A stretch of 64,000 nt of DNA from contig JAGGNK010006604.1 in assembly GCA_017590115.1 (NCBI GenBank), positions 558,001 to 622,000 on the forward strand, given 5' to 3'. The stretch is from Montifringilla adamsi (lineage: Eukaryota; Chordata; Aves; Passeriformes; Passeridae). Position 1 is the first letter of the stretch. Every line of letters starts with the position of its first letter. Shown here piece after piece: positions 63,111 through 64,000 of this stretch. Made by a program: the position numbers and the translations under genes. A model generated the notes under the pieces. That model was not told the origin of the DNA and did no database searches. It saw only the letters and a list, made by a program, of their open reading frames with translations.

Positions 63111-64000
63111 ATGTGAAATTATTACCTTGCATGTGTTATATCAACAGAAGTTTGACACAACCTAGAGTGATTATCCACTTTTTTAACAAGACCCTTTTAT
63201 ACTCATATATCCCCAGGTTTTTTATTGCAGTGTTACTGTCAAGAAATTATTCCATGTCGTGTTGTAATTAGTATATTGGCATATACTATGCTGCAGTTCT
63301 TCGTTCAACAAGAGTATTTTCATTTAATTCAGCAAAACCAGTAATCCTTATTGACATCTAACATTAATAATGACTAGATAAAACATAACAAAGTAGATGA
63401 TATCAAGAAATGCACATAGACCATGACCTCTAATGATTGTTAGCTATAATAGCTGTCAATCCAAGATTCTAGGCAGTTAATATTTGTCTCACAGCTGACT
63501 TCAAAATGCAGACTATTATTGCCACTAGCCAAGAATTAATTTTTCTCAGTTTAAGGAAAGACAACTGCTATGCTGGAATCTAAAGGTCCCTGTAACTAAC
63601 TTCACTTCTGTGAGTGAGGAAATGAATGACTAATTGAAATTTATGATTGGGATTTTTTTCCTGTCAGACTGCATGCTTTTTAGAGAATGATAGTGCGAGG
63701 GTTGAAACTCAGATTAATTGAGATTGATTTGACAAAATTCCATTATTACGTAGTTTTTTTCATTACAGTGATCCAAATGCATGGCTAAGTAGGTTGTTTT
63801 TGTAATTAATCAGATTTAGTATTAAATTTTTGATGACTGTCTGTTCCACTTCATCCCCAAAAGAATTCAGGAGAGGGTTTTGTCTTGCAATTATTTTGTC
63901 CATGTCTCTTGATTATATCTTACACTTCACTGTGCTTTGCTGTATTACTGCTCAATTCCAGATGGTATATACTTTTGGCCATATGTTGCATGCAGATAAA
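63111..64000. other. ACADM intron 11, distal part
   Basis: AT-rich sequence to the window edge. The last ACADM exon, expected to begin with an Ile-Tyr-Glu-Gly-Thr codon series after a splice acceptor, was not found. Confidence 0.6.

Noticed and set aside
1..64000. CRISPR arrays, bacterial operons, tRNA or rRNA genes, riboswitches
   Set aside because: None seen. The window is ordinary vertebrate intron-rich DNA, and the short direct repeats are isolated duplications or microsatellites.

Overview
The window is vertebrate nuclear DNA, almost certainly from a bird. Both genes are intron-rich with GT-AG splice sites, promoters lie in CpG islands inside AT-rich DNA, and the interspersed repeats are avian CR1 LINE fragments and avian-type ERV long terminal repeats. 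A 645-bp solo LTR near 23.8-24.5 kb resembles elements I associate with songbirds, so a passerine or a close neoavian relative is likely, but this is not proven.

Two protein-coding genes lie head to head, in the same arrangement as on human chromosome 1. On the minus strand, from about 39.9 kb to the left edge, is the 5' part of SLC44A5 (choline transporter-like protein 5). It has two alternative 37-bp first coding exons (39,828-39,864 and 15,464-15,500) that splice in the same phase to six shared exons (11,127-11,175; 9,615-9,688; 7,729-7,813; 3,697-3,781; 1,185-1,313; 362-422). The rest of the gene is off the left edge. On the plus strand, from about 51.15 kb to beyond the right edge, is ACADM (mitochondrial medium-chain acyl-CoA dehydrogenase). 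Exons 1-11 are present and encode 400 uninterrupted codons. The last exon, with the catalytic-base motif, is not in the window.

By region: 1-11.2 kb holds SLC44A5 shared exons and several CR1 fragments. 11.2-39.8 kb is a long SLC44A5 intron holding the downstream first exon (15.5 kb), probable solo LTRs (about 17.9 and 23.8 kb), an isolated GC-rich island (22.9-23.4 kb), an unexplained coding-like ORF (34.2 kb) and CR1 copies. 39.2-40.6 kb is the SLC44A5 CpG-island promoter. 40.6-50.8 kb is the intergenic spacer between the divergent promoters, with simple repeats, an unexplained GC-rich patch (43.1-43.9 kb) and an LTR remnant. 50.8-51.5 kb is the ACADM CpG island. 51.2-64 kb is the ACADM body.

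The two genes are not known to act in one pathway: one encodes a plasma-membrane solute carrier-like protein and the other a matrix beta-oxidation enzyme. I found no operon, CRISPR array, RNA gene or convincing new gene system. The points most worth checking are the dual first exons of SLC44A5, the intronic GC-rich island and the coding-like ORF at 34.2 kb.
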